Assembly: GCA_963693305.1 (NCBI GenBank) | Contig: OY855903.1 | Coordinates: forward strand, 51,049,150 to 51,113,149 | DNA from: Meandrina meandrites | Taxonomy: Eukaryota > Cnidaria > Anthozoa > Scleractinia > Meandrinidae | Length of the DNA: 64,000 nucleotides | Direction: 5' to 3' | Shown: positions 48,932 to 60,327 of the stretch, one piece after another | Layout of the letters: each line of letters starts with the position of its first letter | Numbering within the stretch: position 1 is the first letter of the stretch | Program-made: the position numbers and the translations under genes | Notes under the pieces: generated by a model | What the model saw: the letters and a program-made list of their open reading frames with translations, nothing else | Databases searched by the model: none | What the model was told of the DNA's origin: nothing

Positions 48932-49190
48932 ACTACATGTAGCCTAATGGCTAGTGATTTTACTAGCCAAAACCAATTTTCTGCTAGCCAACTTGTATGT
49001 AACTAATTGACAGACTGCAGTTCCTTTCATTTGTGGTTTTAATCGAGGAAAGGCATGAAAAAAAAATTTGCTCAGTTATTTGCTTTTTGGTTCAGCATGT
49101 TGCTTAAAGGCATTCCATTCTTTGAATATATGACAACCAGGTTCTCAACAGAAGACTTGGCTAAAAGGGTTTCTTTGGTGTAAGTAAAAA
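48932..49190. other. Resumed hAT-like repeat end and spacer
   Basis: GTAGCCTAATGGCTAGTGAT and CTAGCC repeats continue the repeat interrupted by the Tc1 element. No gene is seen. Confidence 0.45.
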
Positions 49191-49485
49191 GGTAAAGTCT
49201 GCGTCGAGCCTACTAGTGGCTCATACCGCTGGAGCTTATCCCGGTTTCCGTAGCATTAAGCGACTAGGAGTATTTCTACTCCCCCCTGGATGGGATGCTA
49301 GTCCATCGCAGGGTTACCCCCAGCAGTATTTCGCCGGTACCCATTTATACACCTTGGTGGAGAGAAGCACTATGAGAGTTAAGTGCCTTGCTTAAGAACA
49401 GAACACAGTGACCCCGACCAGGACTCGAACCCGGACCGTTCGATCCGGAGTCCAGCGCACTAACCATTAGGCCACCGCGCCTCCC
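49191..49485 (-). mobile_element. tRNA-derived SINE with 12-bp target duplication
   Basis: Nearly identical to the SINE at 5026-5322. TTCTTTGGTGTA flanks it (49171-49182, followed by AGTAAAAA, and 49486-49497). The minus-strand head has GGCGCGGTGGCCTAATGG and a TTCGAGTCC B box. The high identity to the copy in the tRNA cluster indicates recent activity. Confidence 0.9.
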
Positions 49486-49497
49486 TTCTTTGGTGTA

Positions 49498-50413
49498 CAC
49501 AGGCATAAATTGGCCGAAAGCCACATAATCTCCTGCCCACCGGGCAAGAAATTCTAGGGGTGTCTGGGTCATGCTTGCTTGGAAGATGTTTGAATTTAGA
49601 CCCTCAGAAATGTGTTTTCCTTGCATTTGGGGGGGGGGGGGATCTTAAAATTTTAACTGAATGATTATGAAAGCCAAAAGATTAAGATTAAAAGCAATAT
49701 TAAGTTGATTTAATGTCAACAGCACCATCACATGCATTTATAACAATATTTGTTGACAAAATAATTAGTTTTCAACTCAAGCATTGCCTTTTCTTGAGTT
49801 AGACATCACCAGAGACACAATCCATCGGCATACATAACGTAAATTCATTCAAAGGTTTCCAATGCATTATACAGCAATTTTCAAATGTGGTTCTTTTTAG
49901 GGCACAGACACATGTAGTCTCTTTCGCAACCATTGTTTGGGCTCGTCACGCAATGCTCCCTCTCCCACCAAGGGCTACTTAAACCTCAGCCACATTCCTT
50001 TCCTTTTGTTTCGACTCTAGTTGCTTTGACACCCATCAGTTGCTGTTAGCCGAAAAGCTGTTATATTGCTTCAGATATCGATCTTAGATTCCTGTTGTAC
50101 TTGAAACCAGAACTTCAGTTGTGTTTTTACTTAGTTACATCTCTGTTTTATTTTGATGTTTGGTATGGGTCAAATTCAAAAACTGGTGTCGGTTTAGAGT
50201 TTCTGACACTAGGGTCACAATAAGACACTTGTGATTGGTTTAGTCGGCGAGTTTTGGCATGACTACCTCAGAAAAATGTGAAGGAAGCTGTGATTGGCTA
50301 AACTGCAGAAAGGAATGTGTTTCAGTTTGGTGGGGTAGGGAGCGTTGTGTGACGAGTCCAAACAATGCCTGTGAAGGAGACTAATTAATACTAAGACACA
50401 TGCAGCCATATGC
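49498..50413. other. Noncoding spacer
   Basis: No gene is seen. A 12-base G run lies at about 49629-49640. Confidence 0.5.
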
Positions 50414-50420
50414 TATGAAT

Positions 50421-51136
50421 CCCGACATTACTAATCAAACCAAATCAAATCGAACTAAATCATGCGATTAGGTTCGATTCAGTTCGGTAATCAAACAGAA
50501 TCGAACTCTCAGAAAAAATTTTGAGAAATCGAACTCAATCGAACATTCGATTAAGTTCGATTCGGTTCAATTGGGTTCAATATGAGGATGGATGTTGGTT
50601 GAAAAACTACGGTCGTAAAATTCACGGTCTAATTACATTAGGCTGGAATGGCGGTATGCGAATAACGGGTGTGAATACGAGTGTCACAGTCACCACTGGG
50701 ACTCCTAGGTTGATAAGACCAAATCATAACATGACATAGAAGTACGGTGAAGTAAGATTGATTTTCTATTGTCTGCTGAAATTTGTGTTTTGGAATTTTT
50801 TGGCAATTTTACAGACAGTTTATTCTTTCAGTGTATGTTCCATGCCAAAAGTCTATACATAAATACAAATATAACAAGGTAATTAGTCATTTGTAACTGT
50901 TACTTAGACAGACTGTTCAATTGCCTGGTTGTATTAGGGTGAATTTGAGATTTGTCTATTGTGTTCGATTTAGTTTGATTGGGTTCGATTATTTTGGAAA
51001 TCGAACGCAATTGAACGCTCTCACAAAAATTTATGGGTTCGATTCTGTTCGATTATCGAACTAATCGAACGTTCGATTAAGTTCGATTTAGTTCGATCGA
51101 GTTCGAGTACCGAACAGTTCGATTAGTGACGTCGGG
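50421..51136. mobile_element. Fold-back element rich in TTCGATT motifs, 7-bp target duplication
   Basis: The ends CCCGACATTACTAATCAAAC and its reversed counterpart (GATTAGTGACGTCGGG) are flanked by TATGAAT (50414-50420 and 51137-51143). About 150 bp at each side is packed with TCGAACT / AGTTCGA variants that could pair with each other. The middle is unique and noncoding. Confidence 0.8.
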
Positions 51137-51143
51137 TATGAAT

Positions 51144-52944
51144 ACTTATTCACATAAAAATATCAAAGAAATACTAACACAGCAAATAATCAGGTGGTGG
51201 ACTTAGTGCTGAGATACCAGCAAAATTTGCCCATGATAGGTAATTACTTCTCCTATGCCGATATTCCATGTTCATTTGGTAATTACTAAAGGATAAAATG
51301 ATTTTAAAATTATGTAATTGAAGAGACAAATGCCTCATTTCTCAAAGAGTAAAAGGAAGCTGGCAAAGAATGGGCAACAAGGCACTACAAATCACAATTC
51401 ATTAAAAATCGCATAATTAGACAAAATCGCGCAATGCGAGCAAAATATATCTTGAATAAATTCTCGCTTTCTCTTGGTCTTTCGCAGGTGAAAGCAAGCG
51501 GGTGATTTACCTGTAAAACCCTGATGCTGCCAACTTCCTTTTACAGTTTCAAGTCAGCGAGGGAAACGGTCGCATGAATGAATCTGCTTTCTTGTATTCC
51601 ACTGAAGTTTACAAAGTAAAATTACTCGATTCAGACTGAAAGCCCTTCCATGAAGTCAAAATACGAGTGTCATGGAGTCGTCTGTCTGTGGTGTTTACAA
51701 CGTGACACGTGCGCCTGCATTAATACGGACAGCTGATTCTTCTAACACGTCATGTAATGTGTCTCAAAAGACTGATTAAAATCAACCTGGTTCCCAGGCC
51801 CTCTCTCCTTTTCCTGCCTTGGAGAGAGGGCCCACAAGGTTGAGTGAAAGTAATCAAACGTATTCTAATGCAGATATTTATCGTTCCTTTATGCTCTAAT
51901 TATTTAGTTCAAAAACAAAAAGGTGATTTTTCTCTTCTAAAACCTAGAAAAGCAAAGTCAAAACAGCTTAAAAAGAAAATGCATAATTTACCGCATGATA
52001 GGCAGGCTACCTTGACATGTGCCCTATCCACCCCTCGTGAACCAGTTGATATGCATAATAGCCCAGCCCCTTTTAGCCGCATTTTTTACTTTTTTCCGCA
52101 CCCTATCATCAGCGCGGACCGATATACTTCAAGATCATCCGGGAGTTTATGCACAGCCGGACTGCTGGCTGATAATGCTGAAGGTGGAATGATTTCCTTT
52201 TCATTGATTTTGTGTTTGTTTGTTTCTCTCTCTCATTTGCTGCTGTTGAAAATTGTATCATCACATAAATTCAGAATGAAATAAAATGTAAAAATAAAAC
52301 TGGGGAGCTCCGCTTTTAGGCTTGGCTAAATCTATTTAATAAAAAAAGTTCATCGAGTGGTTTCCAAATAATTATCACATTTGTAGGTGTAGACCAAATT
52401 ATTTCCAAAAGTGGCAACAAGAGCACCTGACTGCACGCTCATCAAATCCGTTTTTTTCGCAATCGGTCATGGCGATCCCCATCAATTTTGTATACACAAT
52501 TTTAAATGGCATCAAACTACGACGAGATGAAACTACATTCCCAAAGCGCGTCGTGTTCTTTAGATATTACCCCATTATCTCCATAGTATGTTTTTTACTG
52601 TATTTACAACCCTCAAAACTTCATCCCCAAAAATTTGGATAACGCTCTCACAGAATTTGTTCAAACTTTGCCAACATTGAGGCAGGTATAGGAGGTACAT
52701 GCTCCCTTGAGCGATTTCCGAAAAAATCTCCTGGTGCCGAGCAATACGAACGAAATTGGTAAGCGTGATGACGTCATTACGTTGCTATGACAACTCCGAT
52801 GTCAAAATAACACTGGTCATAAAAAATTTTAACCTTTACCTAATTCAGCTGTGGTGATCGTTTTTCGATGGCATTGTTAATGACGATCTGATTAGTTCTC
52901 AAACTTGAGCAGTGTTGCCCCTAAAAAATCCAGTCGAGCCACCT
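51144..52944. other. Noncoding region between fold-back element and tRNA copy B
   Basis: No convincing gene is seen. A 12-bp-stem hairpin (GGCCCTCTCTCC with GGAGAGAGGGCC) lies at about 51799-51834. CCGCACCCTATCATC near 52102 is the reverse of the sequence at 12714. A 146-codon frame at 51844-52284 has no domain and spans repeat-like sequence. Confidence 0.45.
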
Positions 52945-53554
52945 TAATAAGTGAATCTATTAACTATGTTTATTTCTTTGCTTGACATCTCTCGCACTGA
53001 ACCGCAGAGCCAGACATTAACGTGTATAGCATTTGCAGGTACAGCCAGTTCCACAACTTCCGTTTATTGGGGAGATCCCCTACATCGTTCCCCGAATTTT
53101 TCCCCTTTTCCTTCCTTGGGTCGTAAACTTTTGTTTCAAATTCCGCTGACCAATGCATAACTTAACTTGACGATGAAATTTTAAAAATGTCTACAAATGT
53201 GAAACATAGGGAAGCAATGGGTGATGAGATAATTACAGCTATGTCAAAAGCATGCGTTGCGAGCATTTTCTTATTTGAATTGTTAAAAAAAATCTAGAAA
53301 GCATTTGCTGTCCTTGCAATTATTACAAATAAACGCGGGCTCCTGGCAAACATGGGTTCTATGGCTGCCTTGACGTCATATGAAAACGTTCGATACCTCA
53401 CCGCGATCTCGGTCACCGCGATTTTCGTTACCGTGACCTTGCTTACCGCAATGGCGTTCACCACGATATTCGTCTAATGTTCCTTATTTTTTTGTAATGT
53501 CTTAAAAGTTGCATTAAGAATTGGAAAAAAATATACTAAACAAAGGCTAAAGCG

Positions 53555-53627
53555 TGTTTCCGGCCGGACTCGAACCGGCGACCTTCCGCGTGTGAGGCGG
53601 ACGTGATAACCACTACACTACGGAAAC
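53555..53627 (-). tRNA. tRNA-Val (CAC)
   Basis: Identical to the gene at 1499-1571 across the cloverleaf, anticodon CAC. A run of T-rich sequence follows on the coding strand. Confidence 0.95.
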
Positions 53628-54045
53628 GACGGTGAATGGCAACGGTTCAGATTCGGAGGCCTTGTTGTATTCTAGAAATGTACCTCTCTTTGTAAGTCTA
53701 TTCTTCCCCATTTTGGCAATAATTTATTTCTATAATTCTTATTCAGACATTTTTGTCAGATTCATGAAAATTTAGACGCGATCAGGCGGGCAGAGAGATA
53801 ATAAGATATATTAAAATAGCCGTAATCAGCTTTCTTAACAAGAAACCCTGTGGGTTCAAAGATCGGTCTTGGAAAGTGAGTGCTTTATGATAAAAATTTC
53901 ACTGCTTTTTTGGTAGAATAGTCATTGTGTTATCCTATAGCGCCACAGTCAAAGTCAATTGTGTAGTTTTACTCATTTGAAACTAAGAAGTGCAATATTT
54001 GTAAGGTAAGTAAGGTTCAAAATATATAAAAAGAGATTTATTAAA

Positions 54046-54119
54046 AGGCACCGATGGGATTTGAACCCATGACCTCCTGTTTACTAGACAGGCGCTCTAA
54101 CCAACTGAGCTACGGCGCC
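54046..54119 (-). tRNA. tRNA-Thr (AGT)
   Basis: Intact copy of the gene at 1991-2064, with one substitution in the variable region. Confidence 0.95.
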
Positions 54120-55234
54120 ATATGTATATCTTATTAGCAACGTGGTTAAAGTTCAGTCAAACTAAAGATTAGTTCCTTGAAGTACTTCATGTCAAGTGTT
54201 TGGCATACTTTTCAGCAATAAGCGAGGCTTCATTAATTCGAATTAAGGTCTCCGAGGACTTATTCATGGGTGTCAAAGGCTCTGATTCATTGATCGGTCC
54301 AGTCCAAGCAAACGATGAGCCAGTAAAAGTGGCTGTTCCTTTCTTATGGCCTCGCCACACGAATTGAGTCTGGCTGACCAATCCACCCACCTGCAATCGC
54401 ATCCAGAAAAGCCTTTGTTAGCCAGGGTACAGAAACATTTTCATAAAGTTTAAAGTAAATAAGGATACGGACGAGTGATTATGGTCTTATCATTTTTTTG
54501 CTCCTACCAAATGACGTAGTGGAGGAATTACATTGGTCCTTAATATCTAATTTTTATTGATTACAATTGACATAAATTAATACTTTGCCGTTTGAAAGAG
54601 TGCGTTGAGAACTTGTGACATTCTTCGTCTTTTATTTGCACTTACTTAATTTTTACTTCGTTTTTTTTGGAAATGTTGCACCATAGCATTGGTTCTCGGT
54701 CACTATTTTTCCCTGTAGCGGTTTGTAGGGTTAACGTGCCCAGCTTTGGTGCATATAAGCTTTGGATGTAACTTTATCCGTGTTAATTTGCTGTATCCTA
54801 TAGACTTGCTACAAGTCGACCTCACGAGTTAAATGAGTGCTTTTGGCCATAATCAAGGCGAAGGACTTTATTGAAAGTCTATGTATCCTACTGATGTGTC
54901 AAATAAATGCATATCTTGGGCCTGGTTGTCCAACACGGCCATGAATCATAATCTTGATGTGTGTACGCGTTTGATTGTGTCGTGAAGGCAAAATTGGGTC
55001 CATCCTATCGCGACCTTTTGAACTGAAAACTGAAGAAAGATCAAGAAATGTTAGTACTATCTATTCACAGGCATATTAAGCCTGTCAATCAAGACGTTAC
55101 AAATTACAACGAAAACGACATTTTGCGTTAACAAAACATCAATAGTAGTAACTAATCCGGGTCTCAAAAAAAAAATCCACCATATGCAAAACATCGAATT
55201 CTACCCGACATCACTAGTCCAAAGATGTTTTATT
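54120..55234. other. Conserved Thr-Pro spacer, copy B
   Basis: Counterpart of 2065-3167 with scattered substitutions and small indels. No gene is assigned. Confidence 0.5.
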
Positions 55235-55299
55235 GGGCCTGTGCGGGAGTCGAATCCGGGACCTCCTAAGCAAGATTCATGCCACTAGACCAACAGGCC
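55235..55299 (-). pseudogene. tRNA-Pro relic lacking the anticodon
   Basis: Counterpart of 3168-3238. The anticodon loop and one side of its stem are deleted (65 nt remain) and the T stem has a C-to-G-type change. Non-functional. Confidence 0.88.
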
Positions 55300-55489
55300 A
55301 TGCTTGAAGAAATAGTTTTTGATAAAGGCGTTAATTTGCTACTCCTCTGATTCGCTGGTAGTCTGACATCTGTTCTGTGTCGTGGTATCCAGAGCTGACT
55401 GCCTCTTCCGTCATACAGTCCTAGCCGAGTTTCATCAACATAATGAAATGTGATGCACTTTCAACCCATTATCACATAATAACTAACAA

Positions 55490-55563
<74 letters not shown>
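55490..55563 (+). tRNA. tRNA-Asn (GTT)
   Basis: Intact 74-nt copy with anticodon GTT, T loop TTCAAGC and acceptor GTCTCCG with CGGGGAC. It is better paired than the copy at 3462. Confidence 0.95.
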
Positions 55564-56100
55564 TTTCGTTTTGCTTTAGTCAATAGAAAAATCATTCCAA
55601 TAGTTACTATCATGTTGTTCTACTTAAGAATATATTTAAAAAAAACTCGAGCTCCTTTTCGAACATTCAATGCCATTCTCCACTCCTTTTCCCTTTTGTG
55701 TTACTTCTGAGTTCTTTTACGGTCGCTGATTAGATAATTCTAGGTGTGAATTTAAAAAGGGGGAAAGCAGGTCTTGAAAGAAAAGTAGCGCCTAGAAATA
55801 TTAAAGAATGTTTACTGAAGACGAGTCATGAGGCCAACGCATTGCCAAATTTCAAGATGGAAGTTGCAAATACTCATTAGTAGCATAGTGAAAAGTGATA
55901 GGAGTCTTCGTGGCGCTATCGTAACTAGATATTGAAAAAACATACTGTTTTTGCTTAGGGGATATCATTCAGAGAATTAATCGTTTGATTAACTTTGTTT
56001 TAACAACAACAACAAAAAAAAGAGTTAAACGATCCCCAAACTCTTATTCACTAACAAAACGCTCTCATAGAAAATATAGAAAAGTAAAATTTCGAATCGT
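55564..56100. other. Spacer with the SINE empty site
   Basis: Matches 3536-4078. GCTATCGTAACTAGATATTG near 55915-55934 is uninterrupted. No gene. Confidence 0.55.
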
Positions 56101-56183
56101 GGTCCGTGTGAGGCTTCAACTCACGACCTTGGCGTTATGGTCCTACTTGTGCAAAGCAAGTGCTCTACTATCTGATCAATCTT
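56101..56183 (-). pseudogene. Fused tRNA-Ile / tRNA-Ala-like fragments
   Basis: The T arm and anticodon side of tRNA-Ile (to GGCGTTAT, about 56138) join directly to the tRNA-Ala-like relic (GTCCTACTTGTGCAAAGCAA). In copy A the two are about 200 bp apart, so a deletion fused them here. Confidence 0.75.
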
Positions 56184-56455
56184 CCTCTTCATTGATGGCA
56201 AAGAGAGCAAACGACCTCAATCCTTTGTTTCAGCAAAAAGGCGCATGCTCTACACAGTGGCTGCACTGCAAAGTTTTTTTCCCGTAAACTCGTACTTAGA
56301 GTCCTCGTTCCTTACTGCGCAACCTTGACCGAACAAGCAACTCTCGAAAGTTCCGTTTTGATTGGTTTTCGTCGCCCACAAGGCAGAGTATTCTCTTGGG
56401 AGTTTACGAGAACTGACTGATCAATCCACGGAGTGAAATTAAGCCCACTACAGTA

Positions 56456-56898
56456 CAGTAATAGCCCGCGTATAAGAACCTGAATTTTTCAATTTAGCCT
56501 AAATAGGTTCTTATATAAATGGTACTTAAAGCAAATTTAGGCTACCAAGGTTCTTAAAATAGGTTCTTATATTTTCATATGAATTTCATCTGAATATACT
56601 AGAGTAGTAGAGTACAGTACTTGCAAATACTTGGGGAATTATTCGAATGGCAAACACAATAGACATACAACATGGTACTAAAAAGCTTGAAAGAAAAAAA
56701 AGTTTTGTCAAGTTACTTTTAAATAGATGATGATTTTAATTCAGCAGTTTCTACCTATACAGTTTTACAGCAACCCACTGATAAGAACCTAACTTAAAAT
56801 TTTAGCCTAAATAGGTTCTTTTGTGGAGGGGGTTTAAAATGAAAATTTTAGTCCAACAGGTTCTTAAAACCCAGGTTCTTATACGCGGGCTATTACTG
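56456..56898. mobile_element. TA-flanked MITE, 443 bp
   Basis: TIRs of about 27 bp start CAGTAATAGCCCGCGTATAA. Flanking TA lies at 56454-56455 and 56899-56900. AGGTTCTTA / TAAGAACCT motifs recur inside as subterminal repeats. There is no coding capacity. A truncated copy is at 4735-4812. It is Tc1/mariner-like by ends and target. Confidence 0.85.
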
Positions 56899-57090
56899 TA
56901 CTTCTATTTGCAAAATAATCGTACTACCCAGCATGCGTACCTGGCGGGATACGCAATCGTGTGATATTTTTAGCGGCCGCATGCTTTTGTCTTGGCCGCT
57001 AAGTCGCGAGGGGATTGGTGTGAAGTCGAGTAAGCTGGCGGGATTCGCGAGCGAGTGATATTTTAGCGGCGTGGTATAAGCTTGAACACG

Positions 57091-57163
57091 GGGGAATTAG
57101 CTCAAATGGTAGAGCGCCCGCTTTGCATGCGGGAAGTACCGGGATCGATACCCGGATTCTCCA
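57091..57163 (+). tRNA. tRNA-Ala (TGC)
   Basis: A 73-nt cloverleaf with acceptor GGGGAAT/ATTCTCC plus A, anticodon loop TTTGCAT (TGC) and T loop ATCGATA. Its 5' flank matches the gene at 7486 and its 3' flank matches the reverse complement of the 3' flank of the gene at 9733, so it is a recombinant junction. Confidence 0.94.
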
Positions 57164-57715
57164 AATTTAGAGTTTTGTAATCAAACCAGTAAATATCCGC
57201 CGGTACAAGCCAGAGAAACTGTTCTCATAAAATATCTTTATCGCCGGCACTCTAATTAAATGATTATTTTTCCTTATTTTGGTCTTTTCCCGCTTTTCCC
57301 TGCTTTTTAGAACCCTTCAAGCGACGTTATCGTCTTTGCAGGGCATTGAAAAACGAAAAAAATGTCTAAACATTATTATTTTATGAATGATTATATAAAA
57401 AAATATATATATATATGCCAGAATGAAAGTGCCTGAGAGAGTTTTCATTGCAATTGATAAGCGGTTAGTTAGAAGTTCTCGACATGGAGGCTTTATTTCT
57501 CCTAAGAAATTGAAACTCTGGTGAGGGGTTTTCGTAATGTTCGTTGTTGAAATGGTAAGATTTTATCGAAAAATAAACTGGCAAATGACGTGATGGGATG
57601 GGTATAGGATGTTTAATTTTGCGTTGTATGCATCGTAAAATTGTGCTTCTTGTCGCGCTGTTTGTGCTGGTTGTAGGGTTCTGATTACTCGCTGCATATT
57701 AAAAAAGGTGAATAA

Positions 57716-57740
57716 TGGAGAATGAGCTAATTCCCCAGCT
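57716..57740 (-). pseudogene. tRNA-Ala remnant, middle deleted
   Basis: TGGAGAAT joins directly to GAGCTAATTCCCC, so both acceptor sides remain but the D, anticodon and T arms are gone. It corresponds to 10037-10113 in copy A. Confidence 0.8.
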
Positions 57741-57827
57741 CACGATTTGTAACTTTTAATTAAACATTACCTTAAGGGGCCTAACGCACCTGCCTTTTCC
57801 CTTTTTAAAATTATATACCGTATTTTC

Positions 57828-58402
57828 TCAATTAAACGCCCGACCCCGATTAAACACCGGCCTCGTATAAACGCTGGGTAAAAACGGTTGTTTTTAAAAT
57901 AAACGCCGGGGGCGTTTAATCGAGGCCCCGGCGTTTGTTTGCGTTCGAACCAACAAGTTACTTTTCTCATTAAATAGTACTACTGCGACATACTAGTACG
58001 CAATGGTATTTTGATAATCTTAAAAACATTTATGCGGAACTTAAAACTTTGCACCCAAACTTGCTCCTATTTTTTAGATATTATTTGCGTTCTCTCTGCC
58101 GCATATCCTGAATTGCAACATTCAAGTGCTGTATGTAATGCTGTTATTTTTGGTAATAATATTCCTCAAAGACTTAGGGACAGTTTGCCAGGGCGGTACG
58201 AAGGGAAAACTCGTTCTGCGTTGACAAACTGCCCTTGGTCTAGGAGAATGGGTGATAATAAATCAGTCTGAAAAAAAATCGGAAAACTGCACTTCATAAA
58301 TAAACGCCGGGCCCCGATTTAACGCCGGCTTCAAAATAAACGCCGGGTACACAAGGCCAATTTTGAAATAAACGCCGGGGGCGTTTAATTGAGAAAATAC
58401 GG
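57828..58402. mobile_element. TA-flanked MITE, 575 bp, with empty site in copy A
   Basis: TIRs start CCGTATTTTCTCAATTAAAC and are flanked by TA (57826-57827 and 58403-58404). CGCCGGG and GCGTTTAAT motifs repeat inside. Copy A near 10185-10200 has the same flank with no insert, which fixes the boundaries. It is noncoding. Confidence 0.9.
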
Positions 58403-58665
58403 TACTATTAATTGCCGCCAAAAATTGTAACAGTGGCACGAAAAACACGTTCATACCTTTCTTTCTTTCTTTTCTTATCATAAGCGCGTAGTTCTCTTAG
58501 CACAACCTGATGAAAGGGAGTACAGTGTGTTGCTAATAACCAAGAGTTTATGTCCATGCATTTCTCGGCTTCACTTTTGAAACAAAACAACTTCGATTCT
58601 ATAGTAAAACAAGAAGACGACAGGTACCTATCTGACGGTGCACTATTTACTAGTACTCAACAAGT

Positions 58666-59426
58666 GTCAAACTACCTACTGCTGCAATTACTATCGTAGT
58701 TGGAGCAGGAATCGCTAGAAACATTTCAGTCCTGTTAATAATCAATAAATTGTCAATAAGTAAGTAATCTCAGTACTGTCAGTTATTTAGTTTGTTTCGT
58801 TATCATTGTATATTGTAGAGTGATTATCGTAAGCTAGTCTTGTTTAATTGTAATTTTATTTGTAATATATAATTTGTAAGTAACTTTAATTGTAAGCTGT
58901 ATATGTCACTTGTAGAGTAATATTTTGTAAGTAATCTTTTTTGTGTGAAATGCTAATAAAAATTAAGTTATACAAAAAAAACAATAATAATAATAATAAT
59001 AATAGTAATAATAATCAAGAGAAGTCAGACAGTTCACACTGAGCAAAATTATTTGCTGGCAAATCTTGCAGCCGCCGACATCAGGAGTTTGCTGTTTTAC
59101 TGTTTTCCCCTCATCCCACTAATGAGGAGGGTACTTCAATGCAGATGGAGTTGTTGGAACCAGGGAACTGCTCTTTGTACATTCTTTGTCAGCTTCAATG
59201 TCCTCTCACATCGACAGTTACCTCCGTATTTACGCTTACAATTTTTGCAATAGAGCGTTATAACGCCATGCGAAGACTTCTGAAGATGTTGCAGCTTACG
59301 CGAGAAACGGTTCGATACGCAATAATCGGAATATGGATTTCGTCTGTTACATTAAACATTCCATTGTTTTTTCATACAGACTACTGCTTCAAGACGGCGG
59401 CTTACCTACATACATACAGCGATTAA
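58666..59426 (+). pseudogene. Class A GPCR relic (TM1-TM4)
   Basis: Three frames together resemble the first half of a rhodopsin-family receptor. TM1-like AAITIVVGAGIARNISVLLI is at 58666-58767, followed by a stop. TM2-like LANLAAADIRSLLFY lies near 59050-59100. In another frame TM3 has SVFTLTIFAIERYNAMRR (ERY motif) and TM4 has YAIIGIWISSVTLNIPLFF, ending at 59426. Stops, a frameshift and about 290 bp of intervening sequence including an AAT run separate the pieces. No TM5-TM7 was seen. It is a decayed host gene copy. Confidence 0.7.
58982..59016. repeat. AAT microsatellite
   Basis: About ten AAT units with one interruption, inside the GPCR relic. Confidence 0.85.
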
Positions 59427-59916
59427 GCGGAGTTAACTCACATACCCATTTACATCATTTTTGTTTTCCTTTCCTTTCCTTATCAGCTTTTGCTGCAATA
59501 AAATTGTAAGAGTGTTTTACCTCAGAACTGCACTTACGCCTGAAAGCAGCATACCCAACCAGGTCTTCAGTTAATCTTGTGTTTGGAGCGTCCTTTATTC
59601 CAACCAGTGTTACTGCTGTTTTTCGCCATTTTCGACTTGGAATGGAAAGAAAAATCGTCTGTTACATTGCGCCAAGCAAAGCAATGTTGGATATCTCTAC
59701 GTAGTTGGGATCAAAAGACGAAACTTGGTGTTACGGATGCATCATCTTAGTGCCAGAACTTTCTGTAAATTACCGTGTTTTCCTGCAGTAAGTGTTAGCA
59801 TTTTTTTTATGAAAGAGCTCCTTTCGTAGAGAAGTCATTTTAAATTTATTCCAGTGGCATAAATGGACATTCTTCCAAGTTTCTCAACAAGTTGCAATAG
59901 ACAGCAGGCGTGTCTG
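59427..59916. other. Noncoding spacer after the GPCR relic
   Basis: No gene is seen. There may be eroded receptor sequence near 59560-59660 (TTCCAACCAGTGTTACTGCT), but no frame is open. Confidence 0.4.
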
Positions 59917-59969
59917 GGGGATTCATTTAAATGTTAGAGCACCTGGATAAATACCCAGATTCTCCAATT
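59917..59969 (+). pseudogene. tRNA-Ala relic (inverted copy of 5841..5912)
   Basis: A GATTCATTTAAATGTTAGAG start, then a deletion of the anticodon arm, then AATACCCAGATTCTCCA. Together with 60278-60327 and the shared spacer it is an inverted, decayed copy of 5475-5912. Confidence 0.7.
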
Positions 59970-60277
59970 CGTTTTTATAGCCTTAGCATCTCAACTAGTA
60001 TTTTCTACATGTACAATAACAACCTTTCGATCTAAGAGGATCAGACGTGATTTATCTTGTTTATTTCCTTTCTGTTGTGGAAAGAACTAGTTTCAGAAAA
60101 AAAAAAATAAAATTTTAAAGATGGTAAGGGAGTATTTTAGTCTAGAAGGCTATTGCGACTTCTTTCATAAAAATTACCTTTTTTGTTCCAGATAAATGTT
60201 ACTGTTTCATCTTTGTAATAACGATATGGCCGCCGTGACGTCACAAAACCATCTTGGAACTCAAAATAGCATTCAAT

Positions 60278-60327
60278 GGGACCTCTCGCACCCGAAGCGA
60301 GAATCATACCACTAGACCAACAGGCCA
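60278..60327 (-). pseudogene. tRNA-Pro 5' fragment (CGG)
   Basis: The acceptor 5' side, D arm and anticodon arm with loop TTCGGGT (CGG) are present. The T arm and 3' acceptor are missing, replaced by unrelated sequence. Confidence 0.8.

Larger units (their letters stand above)
52945..58460. repeat. tRNA-rich segmental repeat, copy B
   Basis: It matches copy A from 838 in the order Val, Thr, Pro (relic), Asn, Ile (fragment), Ala. It lacks the SINE but carries two MITEs. It has lost the second Ile and Pro, and its Ala block is inverted relative to A. Confidence 0.8.

Noticed and set aside
51844..52284. 146-codon plus-strand frame
   Set aside because: No start context, domain or splice support; crosses repeat-like sequence.
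54187..54402. 71-codon minus-strand frame conserved in copies B and C (also 62953-63168)
   Set aside because: Conservation equals that of surrounding spacer, and copy A has a one-base indel that breaks the frame; no domain.
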